A stretch of DNA of 64,000 nucleotides from Gloeobacterales cyanobacterium ES-bin-313 (GCA_014379585.1 JACMLN010000125.1:1-64000); one strand, 5' to 3'; positions 51,299 to 63,802 are shown, counted from the stretch's first letter. Numbers and translations are program-made. The notes: generated by a model not told the origin, from the sequence alone.

Positions 51299-53050
51299 AT
51301 GCACCTACTGCCAAAAAGTTATCGTCGCCTCACCCCTTTTCTGGTGCCTTATCAGAAAACGATCTTGGCGGCATTGGGGTGTACGCTCGGCTTCGTGATT
51401 ACGATGCCCGCGCTGGCGTACCTCGTTGAAAAATTAACGAGCTTCTTGAGCGCTGGTAATTTGCAGGCAATCACTGAATTGGCGGTGATCGCCGTCGGCA
51501 TGTTTATTGTTCGGGGTCTGTTTCAGTACGGCCAGGATACGCTGATGGCCAAAGCTGCGCTCCAGGCGATCACAGATCTGCGCAAGCATGTCTATCAACA
51601 TTTACAAACCCAAGATCTGGCCTACTTAGCTTCCCAACGGACTGGCGATCTCACTTACTGCCTCACAGCAGATATTGATCGCCTCGGCGAGACGGCGCGA
51701 CGCTTCTTTCACCAGTTCATTCCCTGTGTGCTGACGATCATCGCGGTGCTCGGCTACTTGATCTACCTCAACTGGCAGTTGACAGTCGTGACGATCTCCG
51801 TCGCTCCCTTGATCGGCTGGCTGTTCGGGTGGTTTGGCAACCGACTGCTCAGTTTTTCGAGCACCAGTCAAAAACAGATCGCCAATCTTTCTTCTTTGCT
51901 CACCGAAGTGTTTAGTGCCACACGGGTAATTCGCGGTTTTGCCGCCGAAGAATACGAGCGCCATCGTTTTAACGAACGCTCCGACGAAAACTGTGAGGCA
52001 CGCTTCCGCACTGAACAAATTAAAGCGATTCAATATCCCGTGATCGGCTTGCTTCAAGCCATTAGTGTCCTACTTGTCTTTTGGGTTGGGGCATGGCAGA
52101 TTTCGGTTGGCCACCTTGATGGGGCTAAGTTTGCCTCTTTTGTGACTGGAATCGCGCTTTTGATCGACCCGGTCACTTTAATCACGAACAACCTTAACGA
52201 CTTACGAGAAGCAGAATCTTCGGCAAATCGAGTCTTTGCTCTTTTAGATATCCACCCGACTGTCCTTGAAAGTCCCGATGCCAAGCCCCTGCCTACCGTC
52301 CAAGGAAGTATCGATTTTCACGATATTGATTTTAGCTACAACCTCGATCAGCCTGTCTTGGTGGGCATCAACTTGCGGGTTAAACCGGGGGAAGTCGTTG
52401 CCTTGGTTGGTCCTTCGGGTTCTGGCAAATCTTCCATGGTCAATCTCTTGCCGCGCTTCTACGATCCCCAACGCGGCACGGTTCACATTGACGGCATCGA
52501 CGTGCGAACCGTTAAGTTTGACAGCCTGCGCCGTCAAATTGGCATTGTTCCCCAGGAGACGATTCTGTTTTCGGGCACCATCGCCGAAAATATTGCTTAC
52601 GCGCGAGAAGATTTTAACTTCGACCGCGATATTGCCGAAATTGAACAGGCAGCTAAAGTGGCCAACGCCCACGAATTTATTTCCAAGCTTCCTTACGGCT
52701 ACAAGACTCCCGTTGAGGAACGAGGATCCAACTTTTCGGGAGGACAACGCCAACGCATCGCCATCGCCCGCGCTGTGTTGCTCAATCCAAAAATCCTGAT
52801 TCTCGACGAGGCAACCTCAGCCCTCGATACCGAGTCAGAATTTTTGGTGCAGGATGCCCTGAATAATTTGATGAAAGAACGGACCGTGATCGTCGTCGCT
52901 CACCGCCTCTCGACCATCCGCGATGCAGACCGCATTCTGGTTCTCGATCACGGCCAGATCACTGAAGAAGGAGACCACCACAGTCTTTTAGATAAGGGTG
53001 GCCTCTATGCTCAGTTGTACAACCGCCAGTTTGAGCGGACAACCGCTTAA
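51299..53050 (+). CDS. ABC exporter, MsbA/heterodimer-type full half-transporter
   Basis: A 583-residue fused permease-ATPase. Residues about 1-310 are six membrane helices of the type I exporter fold. The ATPase follows with Walker A GPSGSGKSS, Q-loop VPQETILFSG, signature NFSGGQRQRIA, Walker B ILILDEATSALD and H-loop VAHRLST. The general architecture fits lipid or peptide export (MsbA/HlyB-like), substrate unspecified. ATG at 51299 has no strong ribosome site. Its stop interlocks with the convergent small gene at 53047. Confidence 0.92.
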   Translation: MHLLPKSYRRLTPFLVPYQKTILAALGCTLGFVITMPALAYLVEKLTSFLSAGNLQAITELAVIAVGMFIVRGLFQYGQDTLMAKAALQAITDLRKHVYQHLQTQDLAYLASQRTGDLTYCLTADIDRLGETARRFFHQFIPCVLTIIAVLGYLIYLNWQLTVVTISVAPLIGWLFGWFGNRLLSFSSTSQKQIANLSSLLTEVFSATRVIRGFAAEEYERHRFNERSDENCEARFRTEQIKAIQYPVIGLLQAISVLLVFWVGAWQISVGHLDGAKFASFVTGIALLIDPVTLITNNLNDLREAESSANRVFALLDIHPTVLESPDAKPLPTVQGSIDFHDIDFSYNLDQPVLVGINLRVKPGEVVALVGPSGSGKSSMVNLLPRFYDPQRGTVHIDGIDVRTVKFDSLRRQIGIVPQETILFSGTIAENIAYAREDFNFDRDIAEIEQAAKVANAHEFISKLPYGYKTPVEERGSNFSGGQRQRIAIARAVLLNPKILILDEATSALDTESEFLVQDALNNLMKERTVIVVAHRLSTIRDADRILVLDHGQITEEGDHHSLLDKGGLYAQLYNRQFERTTA

Positions 53051-53226
53051 GGCTTTAGGGCTTTATTGAAGTTTTCGCGGAATCGACTGTTGGTGATCAA
53101 AAAGACGGGCCAAAGAGCAGCAAGCATGAACACTTGATCGTCTTGGTAGTAGCGCCCAGCTTTTTTGGAGAACATCCAAGCTCCCGTACCCCAGACTGCC
53201 AACAGGATCAAAAAAATCAGGCCCAT
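53047..53226 (-). CDS. Small cyanobacterial membrane protein, conserved hypothetical
   Basis: 59 residues, N-terminal hydrophobic helix (GLIFLILLAVWGTGAW), middle SKKAGRYYQDDQVF, a second hydrophobic stretch MLAALWPVFLIT and a basic tail NSRFRENFNKALKP. AGGA lies seven bases before the ATG at 53226. The stop overlaps the convergent ABC exporter stop (TTAA shared). The pattern (a short helix, then LWPVxLxx-NxxxRxNFxKALK) looks like small conserved cyanobacterial proteins of unknown role. Confidence 0.75.
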   Translation of the reverse strand: MGLIFLILLAVWGTGAWMFSKKAGRYYQDDQVFMLAALWPVFLITNSRFRENFNKALKP

Positions 53227-53546
53227 GACTATTTCCTATATAGGCTGTACTGCTAGCATAGCTTTTCTGGAAGTCCCTTGACACCTTAGAACGATGTCGC
53301 TTATCTTGGATATTCATCTTTGTCAAAAATTAGAAGGGAAACTATGCCCTGTCTGTTTGATCGCTCCGAGAACTCAGCCTACACATTCCGCATTGGCGTC
53401 AAGGATCGATCGCTCAGGCGAGATTTAAAAGTTTGAGCAAGGCTCGCTGCTGTTTGCATTTTTTCGGCGAGCGGCGCACCAATGCTGATGTCCGGCGATT
53501 GAGGATGTCGTTAATTTTGCCAGCGCACTGAAGGAGAGAAGAACCT
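53227..53546. other. rpoC1 upstream region
   Basis: 320 bases with no gene. rpoB is not here, unlike the usual rpoB-rpoC1-rpoC2 order. A candidate plus-strand promoter (listed separately) lies near 53278-53307, leaving a leader of about 230 bases before rpoC1. Confidence 0.5.
53278..53307 (+). promoter_or_regulatory. Candidate promoter for rpoC1-rpoC2
   Basis: A perfect -35 TTGACA (53278-53283) and an 18-base spacer to TATCTT (53302-53307), four of six matches to the -10 consensus, oriented toward rpoC1. Confidence 0.5.
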
Positions 53547-55370
<1,824 letters not shown>

Positions 55371-55378
55371 GAGAGCAT

Positions 55379-58300
55379 ATGACGCCACCCATCCCAAAAT
55401 TTATTAACCGTCGCTTTGACAAGAAGGGCCTTGGAAAATTGATCTCCTGGGCATTCACCAACTACGGCACCGCCCGCACCGCCGATCTTGCAGACAACCT
55501 CAAGAATCTTGGCTTTAAGTTTGCCACCCGTGGTGCTGTCTCGATCTCCGTCGAAGATCTTCAGGTTCCTGAGAGCAAAGTCGAGATTCTCGATCAAGCT
55601 GAACAGGAAATCCAACGGGCTGAGGCACGTTACACCCGTGGCGAAATCACCGAAGTGGAACGCTTCCAAAAAGTCATCGACACCTGGGCCAACGCTACAG
55701 ACGAACTGACTGAAGGCGTGAAGAAAAACTTCCAGGACAACAATCCCCTCAACTCTGTTGGGATGATGGCCTTCTCCGGTGCCCGTGGAAACCTCTCCCA
55801 GGTTCGTCAATTGGTCGGAATGCGTGGATTGATGGCCGATCCCCAAGGACAGATCATCGATTTGCCGATCAAGGCGAACTTCCGTGAAGGTCTGAATGTC
55901 ACCGAGTACATTATTTCCTCCTACGGTGCCCGTAAAGGTCTGGTAGATACAGCGCTGCGCACGGCTGACTCCGGGTACTTGACCCGTCGCCTCGTGGACG
56001 TTTCACAGGATGTGATCGTCCGTGAAGACGACTGTGGTACCCAACGCGGTATCTTCTTGGGCAGCCTCCGGGACGGGGACAAGATGATCGTCGCCCTCGG
56101 AGACCGTCTAACAGGGCGGGTTGCCGCTCGCGATGTCGTCCATCCTGTGACTAGAGAATTGATTTGTCCCCGCAATTCTCTCTTTGATGGCGACTTGGTT
56201 GCCAAAATTACAGCGGCACAAGTTGAAGAAGTGATGGTGCGTTCGCCCCTGACGTGCGAAGCCAATCGTTCTGTCTGCCGCCTCTGCTACGGCTGGTCTT
56301 TGGCGCACTCCCACCTCGTGGATATCGGTGAAGCCGTCGGCATTATTGCTGCCCAATCCATTGGCGAACCCGGTACCCAGTTGACGATGCGGACGTTCCA
56401 CACCGGCGGTGTGTTTACAGGGGAAGTCGCCAAACCCCTCAAGGCCGCTTTCCCGGCGACAATTAAGTTCTCCAGCACACTCCGTGCTCGTCCGATGCGA
56501 ACCCGTCACGGGGATGAAGCCTTCCAGGTTGATCAGATGGGAACAATTACCCTCGACGGCCCTGGTAGCAAAAAAGAGACCATTACCCTGACCCAGGGTT
56601 CGCTCTTGATGGTCGAAGATGGCCAAAAGATCGAGAAAGGGACGATGTTCGCCGAACTTGCCCTCGTCGGCAAAACGTCTCGTAAGAGTACAGAAAAAGC
56701 GCAAAAAGAAGTCTTCTCCGACTTGGCAGGGGAAGTCAAATTTGACAACCTTGTGCCTGAAGTCAAGACGGATCGCCAGGGCAACGAAACCCAGTACGCC
56801 AGCCGCTTGGGTCTGTTGTGGGTGCTCTCGGGCGCTGTTTACAACCTGCCGCCAGGCGCAGAAACGACTCTTGATCGTAACGACAAGATCGAAGAGGGCG
56901 GTGTTCTGGCCGAAACCCGCCTGATTACCGAGCATGGTGGTGTCGTTCGTCTTAAAGATCAAGACACCAAAGCGGGTCGCGAAGTCGAGATTATTACGGC
57001 TTCAGTGCTCCTCGATAAAGCGATTGTCCACGAGGAAAAGTCCCAAGGCCGCGAGACCTATCACCTTGAAACAGACAATGGCCAGTCCTTCTCCTTAAAG
57101 GTTTCACCAGGAACCAAGGTCACCAACGGCCAAGTCGTCGCCGAACGCGTCGATGATCGCTACATCACCAAGTCCGGTGGGATCATTAAATACGCTGGTG
57201 TAGAAGTCGCCAAGGCAAAAGGCAAGCAGGGCTTTGAAGTCCTCAAGGGCGGCACCTTGCTCTGGATCCCTGAAGAAACCCACGAAGTCAACAAGGACAT
57301 CTCGCTTCTTGAAGTCGAAGATGGTCAGTACGTCGAAGCAGGCACCCAGGTCGTCAAGGACATCTACTGCCTAACCACTGGGGTGGTTTCGGTCACGCAG
57401 CGCAACGACATTTTGCGCGAAGTCGTGATTAAGTCCGGGGAACTGCACATGCTCGATTCCCTCAGCGATCTCAAAGTCCCCCATGAATCTCTGGCTCATC
57501 CCGGCACAGAGGTGATTCCAGGTCTGATCGTTGAGGAACTCAAGTACATCGAGCAAGTCGAAACCCCAGAAGGCTTGGCAGTGCTGCTGCGCTCCGTGGA
57601 GGAATTCACTGTTCCCGACGAACCAGATGCGCCCAGTCAAGAAGCTTCCCATCAAGGAGCGAGTATTCGCCTCAAGGGTGTCCAACGGATTCCCTACCGC
57701 CACGATGACCGGGTGAAATCCATCGACGGTGTTGAGTTGATGAAGACCCAACTCGTTCTTGAAATCACCGATCAAGCTGCCCAACTTGCGGCAGACATTG
57801 AGTTAGTCACCGACGAGAAAAATCCCGACCTGACGCGCTTACAGTTGGTTATTCTGGAAACCTTGTTGATCCGCCGCGATCTTGAAGAAGACTTGCTGCA
57901 CGGAGCAACGTTGACCGAGCCTCTTGTCCATGCCGGTGATCAGATTGCACCAGGTGCAGTAGTTGCCCGCACCGAAATCCTCGTCAAGAAAGGCGGCGGT
58001 GGTATCGTGCGCGGGATTTCAAAGGTAGGTTCGACGGCTCGCCGTATACTCCTCGTCACTGATGCGGACAAAGTGGCGATCAAGACCACTGGTGAACCTG
58101 TGGCCAAAGCCGGAGATCTGGTTCGTGCCGGCGACCCCCTAACTACAGAGACACTTGCTACCGAATCTGGCCAAGTGCTGGTGGTTGAAGGTGGTCGTGC
58201 TGTCATCCGTATCGGTCGGCCTTACCTGGTTTCAGGTGGCGCGATCTTGATGGTTGAGGACACCGACCTCATCCAACGGGGCGACAACTTAGCCCTCTTG

Positions 58301-59164
58301 GTGTTCGAACGCGCCAAGACTGGAGATATTATCCAAGGTCTGCCCCGCGTTGAGGAGTTACTGGAAGGCCGCAAGCCCAAGGAAATGTGCATGTTGGTGG
58401 AGCGTCCTGGAGAAGTCTCTGTGACGTTGATGCCCGACGAAACCTATCAAGTGACCGTGAAAGAAGATGACGGCAATGTCACCAACTACTCGATCATGGG
58501 CCAGAGCATCATCGTCAGCGACGGTCAACAGGTGCAAGCCGGAGAACCGATTACCGATGGGCCTTCAAATCCCCACGACATCCTCCGGGTATTCAGCGAA
58601 CGCGAAGGTCTCCAGAAGGGCATTCAACAAGTTCAGCGCTACTTGGTCAACGAAGTCCAGCAGGTCTATCGCTCCCAAGGCGTCGAAATCCACGACAAGC
58701 ACATCGAGATCATCGTTAGACAGATGACTTCCAAGGTGCGGGTCGAGGACGGTGGTGACACGACCTTCCTGCCTGGAGAACTCGTCGAACTGCGTCAAAT
58801 CGAGCAGGTCAACGAAGCGATGGAAGTGACAGGCGGTGCCCCCGCCCGTTGCACTCCAGTGCTCTTGGGGATCACCAAGGCATCGCTCAATACCGACTCG
58901 TTCATCTCAGCAGCGTCCTTCCAGGAGACGACCCGCGTCCTCACCGAAGCGGCTATCGAAGGCAAGTCCGATTGGCTGCGTGGTCTCAAAGAGAACGTCA
59001 TCATCGGTCGTCTGATCCCAGCAGGGACAGGCTTCAACGCCTACGAAGAGGCCGAAGAAGTGATCGAAGATGATGAACTGATCGACGACAGCCTCGGTCT
59101 ACGTACTGTGGGTGTGGTCTATGCGGGTGACGATGAACTCGTCGATGACGAGGACGAAGACTAG
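55379..59164 (+). CDS. rpoC2: RNA polymerase subunit beta-prime (C-terminal part)
   Basis: 1261 residues. The bridge helix region ([28 protein letters not shown]) is followed by the first half of the trigger loop, [14 protein letters not shown] (about 335-348). A long insertion of roughly 630 residues (SI3, repeated sandwich-barrel hybrid motifs) separates it from the second half, [16 protein letters not shown] (about 987). This is the cyanobacterial arrangement. An acidic tail ([12 protein letters not shown]...DEDED) ends the protein. Confidence 0.98.
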   Translation: MTPPIPKFINRRFDKKGLGKLISWAFTNYGTARTADLADNLKNLGFKFATRGAVSISVEDLQVPESKVEILDQAEQEIQRAEARYTRGEITEVERFQKVIDTWANATDELTEGVKKNFQDNNPLNSVGMMAFSGARGNLSQVRQLVGMRGLMADPQGQIIDLPIKANFREGLNVTEYIISSYGARKGLVDTALRTADSGYLTRRLVDVSQDVIVREDDCGTQRGIFLGSLRDGDKMIVALGDRLTGRVAARDVVHPVTRELICPRNSLFDGDLVAKITAAQVEEVMVRSPLTCEANRSVCRLCYGWSLAHSHLVDIGEAVGIIAAQSIGEPGTQLTMRTFHTGGVFTGEVAKPLKAAFPATIKFSSTLRARPMRTRHGDEAFQVDQMGTITLDGPGSKKETITLTQGSLLMVEDGQKIEKGTMFAELALVGKTSRKSTEKAQKEVFSDLAGEVKFDNLVPEVKTDRQGNETQYASRLGLLWVLSGAVYNLPPGAETTLDRNDKIEEGGVLAETRLITEHGGVVRLKDQDTKAGREVEIITASVLLDKAIVHEEKSQGRETYHLETDNGQSFSLKVSPGTKVTNGQVVAERVDDRYITKSGGIIKYAGVEVAKAKGKQGFEVLKGGTLLWIPEETHEVNKDISLLEVEDGQYVEAGTQVVKDIYCLTTGVVSVTQRNDILREVVIKSGELHMLDSLSDLKVPHESLAHPGTEVIPGLIVEELKYIEQVETPEGLAVLLRSVEEFTVPDEPDAPSQEASHQGASIRLKGVQRIPYRHDDRVKSIDGVELMKTQLVLEITDQAAQLAADIELVTDEKNPDLTRLQLVILETLLIRRDLEEDLLHGATLTEPLVHAGDQIAPGAVVARTEILVKKGGGGIVRGISKVGSTARRILLVTDADKVAIKTTGEPVAKAGDLVRAGDPLTTETLATESGQVLVVEGGRAVIRIGRPYLVSGGAILMVEDTDLIQRGDNLALLVFERAKTGDIIQGLPRVEELLEGRKPKEMCMLVERPGEVSVTLMPDETYQVTVKEDDGNVTNYSIMGQSIIVSDGQQVQAGEPITDGPSNPHDILRVFSEREGLQKGIQQVQRYLVNEVQQVYRSQGVEIHDKHIEIIVRQMTSKVRVEDGGDTTFLPGELVELRQIEQVNEAMEVTGGAPARCTPVLLGITKASLNTDSFISAASFQETTRVLTEAAIEGKSDWLRGLKENVIIGRLIPAGTGFNAYEEAEEVIEDDELIDDSLGLRTVGVVYAGDDELVDDEDED

Positions 59165-59174
59165 TCCTTGTAAT

Positions 59175-59193
59175 GGGGCGGCTCTGCCGCCCC
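59175..59193 (+). terminator. Hairpin after rpoC2
   Basis: A perfect 8-bp GC stem (GGGGCGGC/GCCGCCCC) with a three-base loop, about 10 bases after the rpoC2 stop. The following sequence is C-rich, without a T run, so it is a weak or Rho-aided terminator or a transcript-stabilising element. Confidence 0.45.
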
Positions 59194-59255
59194 TCCCGCC
59201 TTGGCTACCCCCAAAACCCCAAAGTCTCACTTGAAACTTTTTGGCGGGAGAAATC

Positions 59256-61106
59256 ATGACTTTTCAATCTTTACAACAGCTTTTGGCCAGCCGGGTTTGG
59301 ACAGCCCTCGCGACGGCATTTGCAAAAGAGCACCTCGGCCAACTCACCGCCGAGCAACTCGATGAATTTGCAAATGTTTCTAAGATCGTGATCCAAAAGC
59401 CGAAGCAAGCAGATCTTGGCGACTATGCGACCCCTGTCGCCATGGCCTTGGCAAAACCGAGCCGTTCTAATCCCTTGGCCATTGCGCAAACCATCGCCAG
59501 TGAACTGCAAAGCCCCGACTACACCGTTGAAGTCGCAAAGCCCGGATTTATTAATATTCGACTGAGTGGGGCGTTCTTGGCAGCCCAACTGGAACAAGTA
59601 CTTGTCCAGGGTGATGACTATGGCCGTACCCGGGCGGACACGCCAGAAAAGATTTTATTAGAGTACGTTTCTGCGAATCCTACGGGTCCTCTACACGTCG
59701 GCCACGGACGTTGGGCTTCTTTGGGTTCTTCCTTGGCCAATATTCTGGGTTTTGCTGGCCACAAAGTAGACCGCGAATTTTATATCAACGATGCCGGCAA
59801 CCAGATGCAAATTCTGGGGGAGTCCCTGCGGGTGCGCTACCTGCAAGCTCTCGGTGAAGTGATCGAATTGCCTGCTAATGCTTATCGAGGCAAAGATATC
59901 CAAGAGATCGCGGCTGAACTGGTTGCCGAAGTGGGAGAAAGCAAACGGGATGCTGATATGGTCTGGTTTTCTCGCTACGCCGAAAACAAAGAACTAGCGC
60001 GTCAAAAAGCAGTGCTCGCCCAGTTTCGGACTGAGTTCGACCAATGGTACTCGGAGCGTTCCTTGCATGCCGCCGATGCTGTCGAAGAGACCTTCAAAGA
60101 TTTCGATGCGCGGGGAATGCTCTATAGGGCGACCAAATCTCGCCAGGAAGAATCTGGAGAAATCACCCATCGTTCTACCAAAGTGCGCAAAACCCCGGAA
60201 AATGACGAAAATCCAGAAGGAGCGGAAGCAGTTTACTTTCGCTCTGCGGACTTTGGGGACGAGAATGACCGGGTCATCCGCAAAGCAACTGGCCAATTTA
60301 CCTACATCACCCCCGATATTGCCTACCACCGGGATAAGTACAACCGTGGCTATGATCGCCTAATCAATATTTTGGGTGCTGATCATCACGGCTATGTACC
60401 GAGGATGCGGGCTGCTATTCAAGCTCTAGGCCATCCTGGGGATTCGTTTGAAGTTTTATTGGGTCAGATGGTTCGTCTCTTTAAGACCAATCCTGAAACT
60501 GGCGAAAAAGAAGAAATGCGCATGTCTAAGCGCACAGGCGACTTGGTTTCCATCGGAGATTTGATCGAAGAAGTTGGGGTTGATGCTGCCCGTTGGTTCT
60601 TGCTCAGTCAATCCCTGAATTCGACGATCAACTTCGACTTGGATCTGGCGAAATCCGAGAAATTCGACAACCCTGTTTTTTACGTTCAGTACAACCATGC
60701 ACGCTGTTGCAGTATCTTGCGCAAAGCACCGGAGCGGGGAATGCCACTACCTGAACAGTACACATTCCTCAAGCCTGATGGCTCTTCATGGCTGGTAGAA
60801 CCAGCAGAACGCACATTAATCCTAAGACTCATCGCAGCCCCCGACGAAATCCGTTTCGCTGCCATCGACCGGACTCCCCAGCGCCTCACCCAGTACGCTT
60901 ACGAATTGGCCAGTGACATGAGCCAGTTCTACGAAAACTGTCCAACATTACCGCCGTTGGCTGACAAAGTAGAGCTGGGGATTCGTTACGCCCGATTGGG
61001 TCTTGTCGATGCTACGCGCCAAGTTCTCGCCAACGTCTTGACTTTACTTGGCATCGAGCCGAAGACCCGCATGGAAAGAATCGTAGCAAGTGAAGAACCA
61101 ACCTAG
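59256..61106 (+). CDS. argS: Arginyl-tRNA synthetase
   Basis: A 616-residue class I synthetase. It has the N-terminal Add-1 domain (about 1-115), then the HIGH-type motif in GPLHVGHGRWASLG and the KMSKS equivalent MRMSKRTGD, with a C-terminal DALR-type anticodon-binding helical domain (YAYELASDMSQFYENCP). ATG at 59256 is chosen because GGGAG lies just upstream. The longer frame from TTG 59241 would include the ribosome site itself. It converges with the BrkB gene across an inverted repeat. Confidence 0.97.
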   Translation: MTFQSLQQLLASRVWTALATAFAKEHLGQLTAEQLDEFANVSKIVIQKPKQADLGDYATPVAMALAKPSRSNPLAIAQTIASELQSPDYTVEVAKPGFINIRLSGAFLAAQLEQVLVQGDDYGRTRADTPEKILLEYVSANPTGPLHVGHGRWASLGSSLANILGFAGHKVDREFYINDAGNQMQILGESLRVRYLQALGEVIELPANAYRGKDIQEIAAELVAEVGESKRDADMVWFSRYAENKELARQKAVLAQFRTEFDQWYSERSLHAADAVEETFKDFDARGMLYRATKSRQEESGEITHRSTKVRKTPENDENPEGAEAVYFRSADFGDENDRVIRKATGQFTYITPDIAYHRDKYNRGYDRLINILGADHHGYVPRMRAAIQALGHPGDSFEVLLGQMVRLFKTNPETGEKEEMRMSKRTGDLVSIGDLIEEVGVDAARWFLLSQSLNSTINFDLDLAKSEKFDNPVFYVQYNHARCCSILRKAPERGMPLPEQYTFLKPDGSSWLVEPAERTLILRLIAAPDEIRFAAIDRTPQRLTQYAYELASDMSQFYENCPTLPPLADKVELGIRYARLGLVDATRQVLANVLTLLGIEPKTRMERIVASEEPT

Positions 61107-61134
61107 CTTTTTAGCTTTGAAAGGAAGTTCCTAG

Positions 61135-61164
61135 TTCCATCAAGCAATACATTGCTTGATGGAA
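61135..61164. terminator. 14-bp perfect inverted repeat between convergent genes
   Basis: TTCCATCAAGCAAT (61135-61148) is followed two bases later by its exact reverse complement (61151-61164). It lies between argS (+) and the BrkB gene (-), so it probably acts as a bidirectional terminator, although neither side has a long T run. Confidence 0.55.
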
Positions 61165-61181
61165 ACTACAAAACCAAGCGT

Positions 61182-62093
61182 TTATAACTTCGACAAGGAC
61201 TCTTCTGCAAGCATGGCATTTTCTGTCGGCAAAGGGTGCTCACTGTACCTACGAGTAAAGACTTTTGTAAATTCTGCACCGAAGAAAAGAATCTGAGCAG
61301 TATAGTAAACCCACAATAAAACTACAACCAATGATCCAGCTGCACCGTAAGCCGAAGTCGCGCTGCTATGACCAAGATAGAAACTGATCAGCGATTTTCC
61401 TGCCACAAAAAGCACTGCTGTAAGCCCCGAACCAACCCAGACGTTCTTCCACGTTAATTGCACGTCAGGTAACACTTTAAAGATCATTGCAAATAGAAGC
61501 GTTATTACACCAATGGAAACAAGCGTGTCGATTACTTGAGGGACAAACTCCGGTAGTGGTAGGGCTGATCCGAGTACACCGATCACAGCCGCAATGGCTG
61601 CACTAATTACTAAGGAAACCAGCAGTAAAAATACAATTCCGAAAACCATCGAGAAAGATACAAACCGCTCTTTAAGAATATCCAACCAACTACGATTCGG
61701 TTTTGGTTTAACGCCCCAAATAGTATTGAGTGATCCTTGCAACTCACCGAAGAGACCCGAAACACCGAGAAGAATTGCCGCAGTTGCAAGAGAGGTCGCG
61801 ATCCAGCTCGAAGAAGGTTGGTAGGCATTCCTCACAAGTTCTTGAATGGCAATTGCACTCTGCTGACCGACCAAACCAGCAATTTGGTTATCGAGCTTTC
61901 CGCGTACAGCATCGGCACCAAATAGTGTGCCAGCGATAGCAATCACAATCACAAGTAATGGTGCCAGCGAGAAAAATGTATAGTAAGCAAGTGCTGCTGA
62001 GAGCCGAGGAACCTTGTCCTCAGACCATGCACTGCCAGCTTCTTTAAAAAGTACGATGGCTTCTTGCCAGAATGAGCCTTTTGCAGATGTCAT
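61182..62093 (-). CDS. YihY/BrkB-family inner-membrane protein
   Basis: 303 residues with about six hydrophobic helices. The N-terminal VPRLSAALAYYTFFSLAPLLVI and SLNTIWGVKPKPNRSW segments match the YihY family (formerly annotated as RNase BN or virulence factor BrkB). The true function is unclear and it is not a nuclease. It shares strand and proximity with a downstream-upstream DUF1328 gene, 81 bases away. Confidence 0.9.
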   Translation of the reverse strand: MTSAKGSFWQEAIVLFKEAGSAWSEDKVPRLSAALAYYTFFSLAPLLVIVIAIAGTLFGADAVRGKLDNQIAGLVGQQSAIAIQELVRNAYQPSSSWIATSLATAAILLGVSGLFGELQGSLNTIWGVKPKPNRSWLDILKERFVSFSMVFGIVFLLLVSLVISAAIAAVIGVLGSALPLPEFVPQVIDTLVSIGVITLLFAMIFKVLPDVQLTWKNVWVGSGLTAVLFVAGKSLISFYLGHSSATSAYGAAGSLVVVLLWVYYTAQILFFGAEFTKVFTRRYSEHPLPTENAMLAEESLSKL

Positions 62094-62174
62094 AATTACT
62101 AAATTCTTTTTTGTATAAAACCTCCAGATAGATATCGTCAGAATTCAACCTATCTGGAAGTACGGAGCCATCTA

Positions 62175-62336
62175 TTAAACGACTCGACGGCCTGTAAAGA
62201 AGCTGAAAACAGCCAGCACAAGGGAACCGACGATCAAAAACCAAGCGACACTTTTGAGAGAAGCAACGACACCAGTAAAGCCTAGAAGAGCAGCAACAAT
62301 CATCAATCCAACAACCGTCCAAAGTAAGCTAAGCAT
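62175..62336 (-). CDS. Small DUF1328-like membrane peptide
   Basis: 53 residues, two hydrophobic segments (LLWTVVGLMIVAALLGFTG and AWFLIVGSLVLAVFSFF) and a basic RRVV end, in the pattern of DUF1328/YtjA-like peptides common in bacteria. GGAG is eight bases before the ATG at 62336. It lies upstream of the BrkB gene in the same direction. Confidence 0.85.
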   Translation of the reverse strand: MLSLLWTVVGLMIVAALLGFTGVVASLKSVAWFLIVGSLVLAVFSFFTGRRVV

Positions 62337-62448
62337 GTTTCAATCTCCGATCTTTCAATTACAAATGTAGAGAAATAAACACGCATTTCAATCCATCTGC
62401 TGATATAAGCTCGTTGGCGAGGGTATATCTCTTGAGAGATACAGTGAT

Positions 62449-63465
62449 CTAGAACTGACGCAAGAAGCGCAGATCGTTGTTGTAGAAATGGCGAATGTCG
62501 TCAATGTCATAGAGCAACATCGCGATCCGCTCTACTCCAAGACCGGCTGCAAAACCTTGAACTTTTTCAGGGTCGTAGCCGACGGATTTAAAGACATTCG
62601 GATCGACCATGCCGGAACCGAGGATTTCGAGCCAGCCTGAGTAAGAACAGGTGCGGCAGCCTTTGCCAGCGCAGGCGCGGCATTGGACATCGACTTCTGC
62701 CGATGGCTCAGTGAATGGGAAGAAGCTGGGTCGAAAGCGCACGGGCATCTCCCCGAATAGAGCTTGGGTAAAGACGGTGAGAGTGCCCTTAAGGTCTGCA
62801 AAAGTGACTTCTTCATCGACTGCCAAAATTTCGATCTGGTGGAAAATCGGTGAGTGGCGGTTGGTGGGCTGATCTCGTCGATAGACCCGACCAGGGGCAC
62901 AGATGCGGATCGGTGGTTCGTTGTTTTCCATGTAGCGAATCTGCACCGATGAAGTCTGGGTACGCAGGACATTTCCGTCAGAGAGATAAAAAGTGTCCTG
63001 CATATCCCGTGCTGGGTGATCCGCTGGGGTATTCAGTGCCTCAAAATTGTAATACTCTGTCTCAATCTGTGGGCCAGTGGCAACGGTAAATCCTAAGCCG
63101 ACGAAGATATCGAGAACGCGGTCAATAGTCGCTGTCAAGGGGTGAGGACGACCGGGAGGCATAAACCGCCCAGGCATGGTGACATCAAGAGTTTCTGCTT
63201 CGAGTCGCCGGTCAATTTCTTGGTTTTCAAGAGAAGTTTTTTGCGCCTCAAGTTTTGCTTCGATGGCGACTTTGACCTGATTGGCCAATGCTCCGATCAC
63301 TGGACGCTCTTCTGCCGAAAGCTTACCCATGCCACCCAAGATTGCGGAAAGCTTGCCCTTCTTGCCTAAAAAATCGACGCGAATGCGATCTAGACTTGCC
63401 AGGTCTTCGGTTCTGGCAATGGACTCTAGGGCTTCTTGCTGCATCGCATCCAGTAATTCTTTCAT
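62449..63465 (-). CDS. pheS: Phenylalanyl-tRNA synthetase alpha subunit
   Basis: A 338-residue class II synthetase catalytic subunit. An N-terminal coiled coil is followed by motif 1/2 regions ([19 protein letters not shown]), the [18 protein letters not shown] core and a cysteine cluster ([12 protein letters not shown]) found in many members. It ends with motif 3 ([18 protein letters not shown]). ATG at 63465 is chosen over 63495 because AAGGA precedes it. pheT is not adjacent here. A terminator-like leader lies upstream. Confidence 0.96.
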   Translation of the reverse strand: MKELLDAMQQEALESIARTEDLASLDRIRVDFLGKKGKLSAILGGMGKLSAEERPVIGALANQVKVAIEAKLEAQKTSLENQEIDRRLEAETLDVTMPGRFMPPGRPHPLTATIDRVLDIFVGLGFTVATGPQIETEYYNFEALNTPADHPARDMQDTFYLSDGNVLRTQTSSVQIRYMENNEPPIRICAPGRVYRRDQPTNRHSPIFHQIEILAVDEEVTFADLKGTLTVFTQALFGEMPVRFRPSFFPFTEPSAEVDVQCRACAGKGCRTCSYSGWLEILGSGMVDPNVFKSVGYDPEKVQGFAAGLGVERIAMLLYDIDDIRHFYNNDLRFLRQF

Positions 63466-63537
63466 CGAACGGGCCTTTCCTTGCGGTCTACCCAATCTTA
63501 AGCCAATTGCTACCCTGTGGTAGGATGGGAAAGCTTG

Positions 63538-63559
63538 AAAAAAGCCCCTCGTGGGCTTT
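63538..63559 (-). terminator. Terminator-like hairpin in the pheS leader (possible attenuator)
   Basis: On the minus strand a 7-bp stem (AAAGCCC/GGGCTTT) with five-base loop is followed by a run of T (six A on the plus strand at 63538-63543). It is oriented toward pheS, about 75 bases before its start. The ten-codon mini-frame at 63562-63594 ends just before the stem. Confidence 0.65.
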
Positions 63560-63561
63560 GG

Positions 63562-63594
63562 TTACTGTTTAGACCGTAGCCGCCAAACATTCAT
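63562..63594 (-). other. Possible leader mini-frame before pheS
   Basis: ATG...TAA coding MNVWRLRSKQ on the minus strand, ending three bases before the hairpin. It contains no Phe codon and has no visible ribosome site, so a classical PheL-type leader is not supported. The position is nevertheless suggestive. Confidence 0.25.
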
Positions 63595-63622
63595 TTACTG
63601 ATCCATTTGAGGCATGTAGGAA

Positions 63623-63784
63623 ATGGCGAAGCGCCGCAACCAGAAAAAGGAAAAAGCCCTGCGTAACCGCGCCAATGCGCGCAAGTACCGCAAAAAGCAG
63701 GTCAATAGCCGCTACGGACGGCGTCCAGGGGGTGGCATGGGTGCTGCCTACGAGGACAACGACACGGGCGCACAGGCTCCTTAG
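63623..63784 (+). CDS. Small basic cyanobacterial protein, unknown
   Basis: 53 residues, strongly basic N-terminal half (AKRRNQKKEKALRNRANARK then YRKKQVNSRYGRR) and a Gly-rich acidic tail. It resembles small conserved cyanobacterial proteins of this composition, possibly binding RNA or the ribosome. GAGG lies ten bases before the ATG. A terminator follows. Confidence 0.75.
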   Translation: MAKRRNQKKEKALRNRANARKYRKKQVNSRYGRRPGGGMGAAYEDNDTGAQAP

Positions 63785-63802
63785 GTTGCTGCAATTGACG
63801 CA

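Noticed and set aside
53063-53326. An 87-codon minus-strand frame over the region after the ABC exporter
   Set aside because: It is a shadow frame of the better supported 59-residue gene at 53047-53226, which has a ribosome site and membrane-protein composition.
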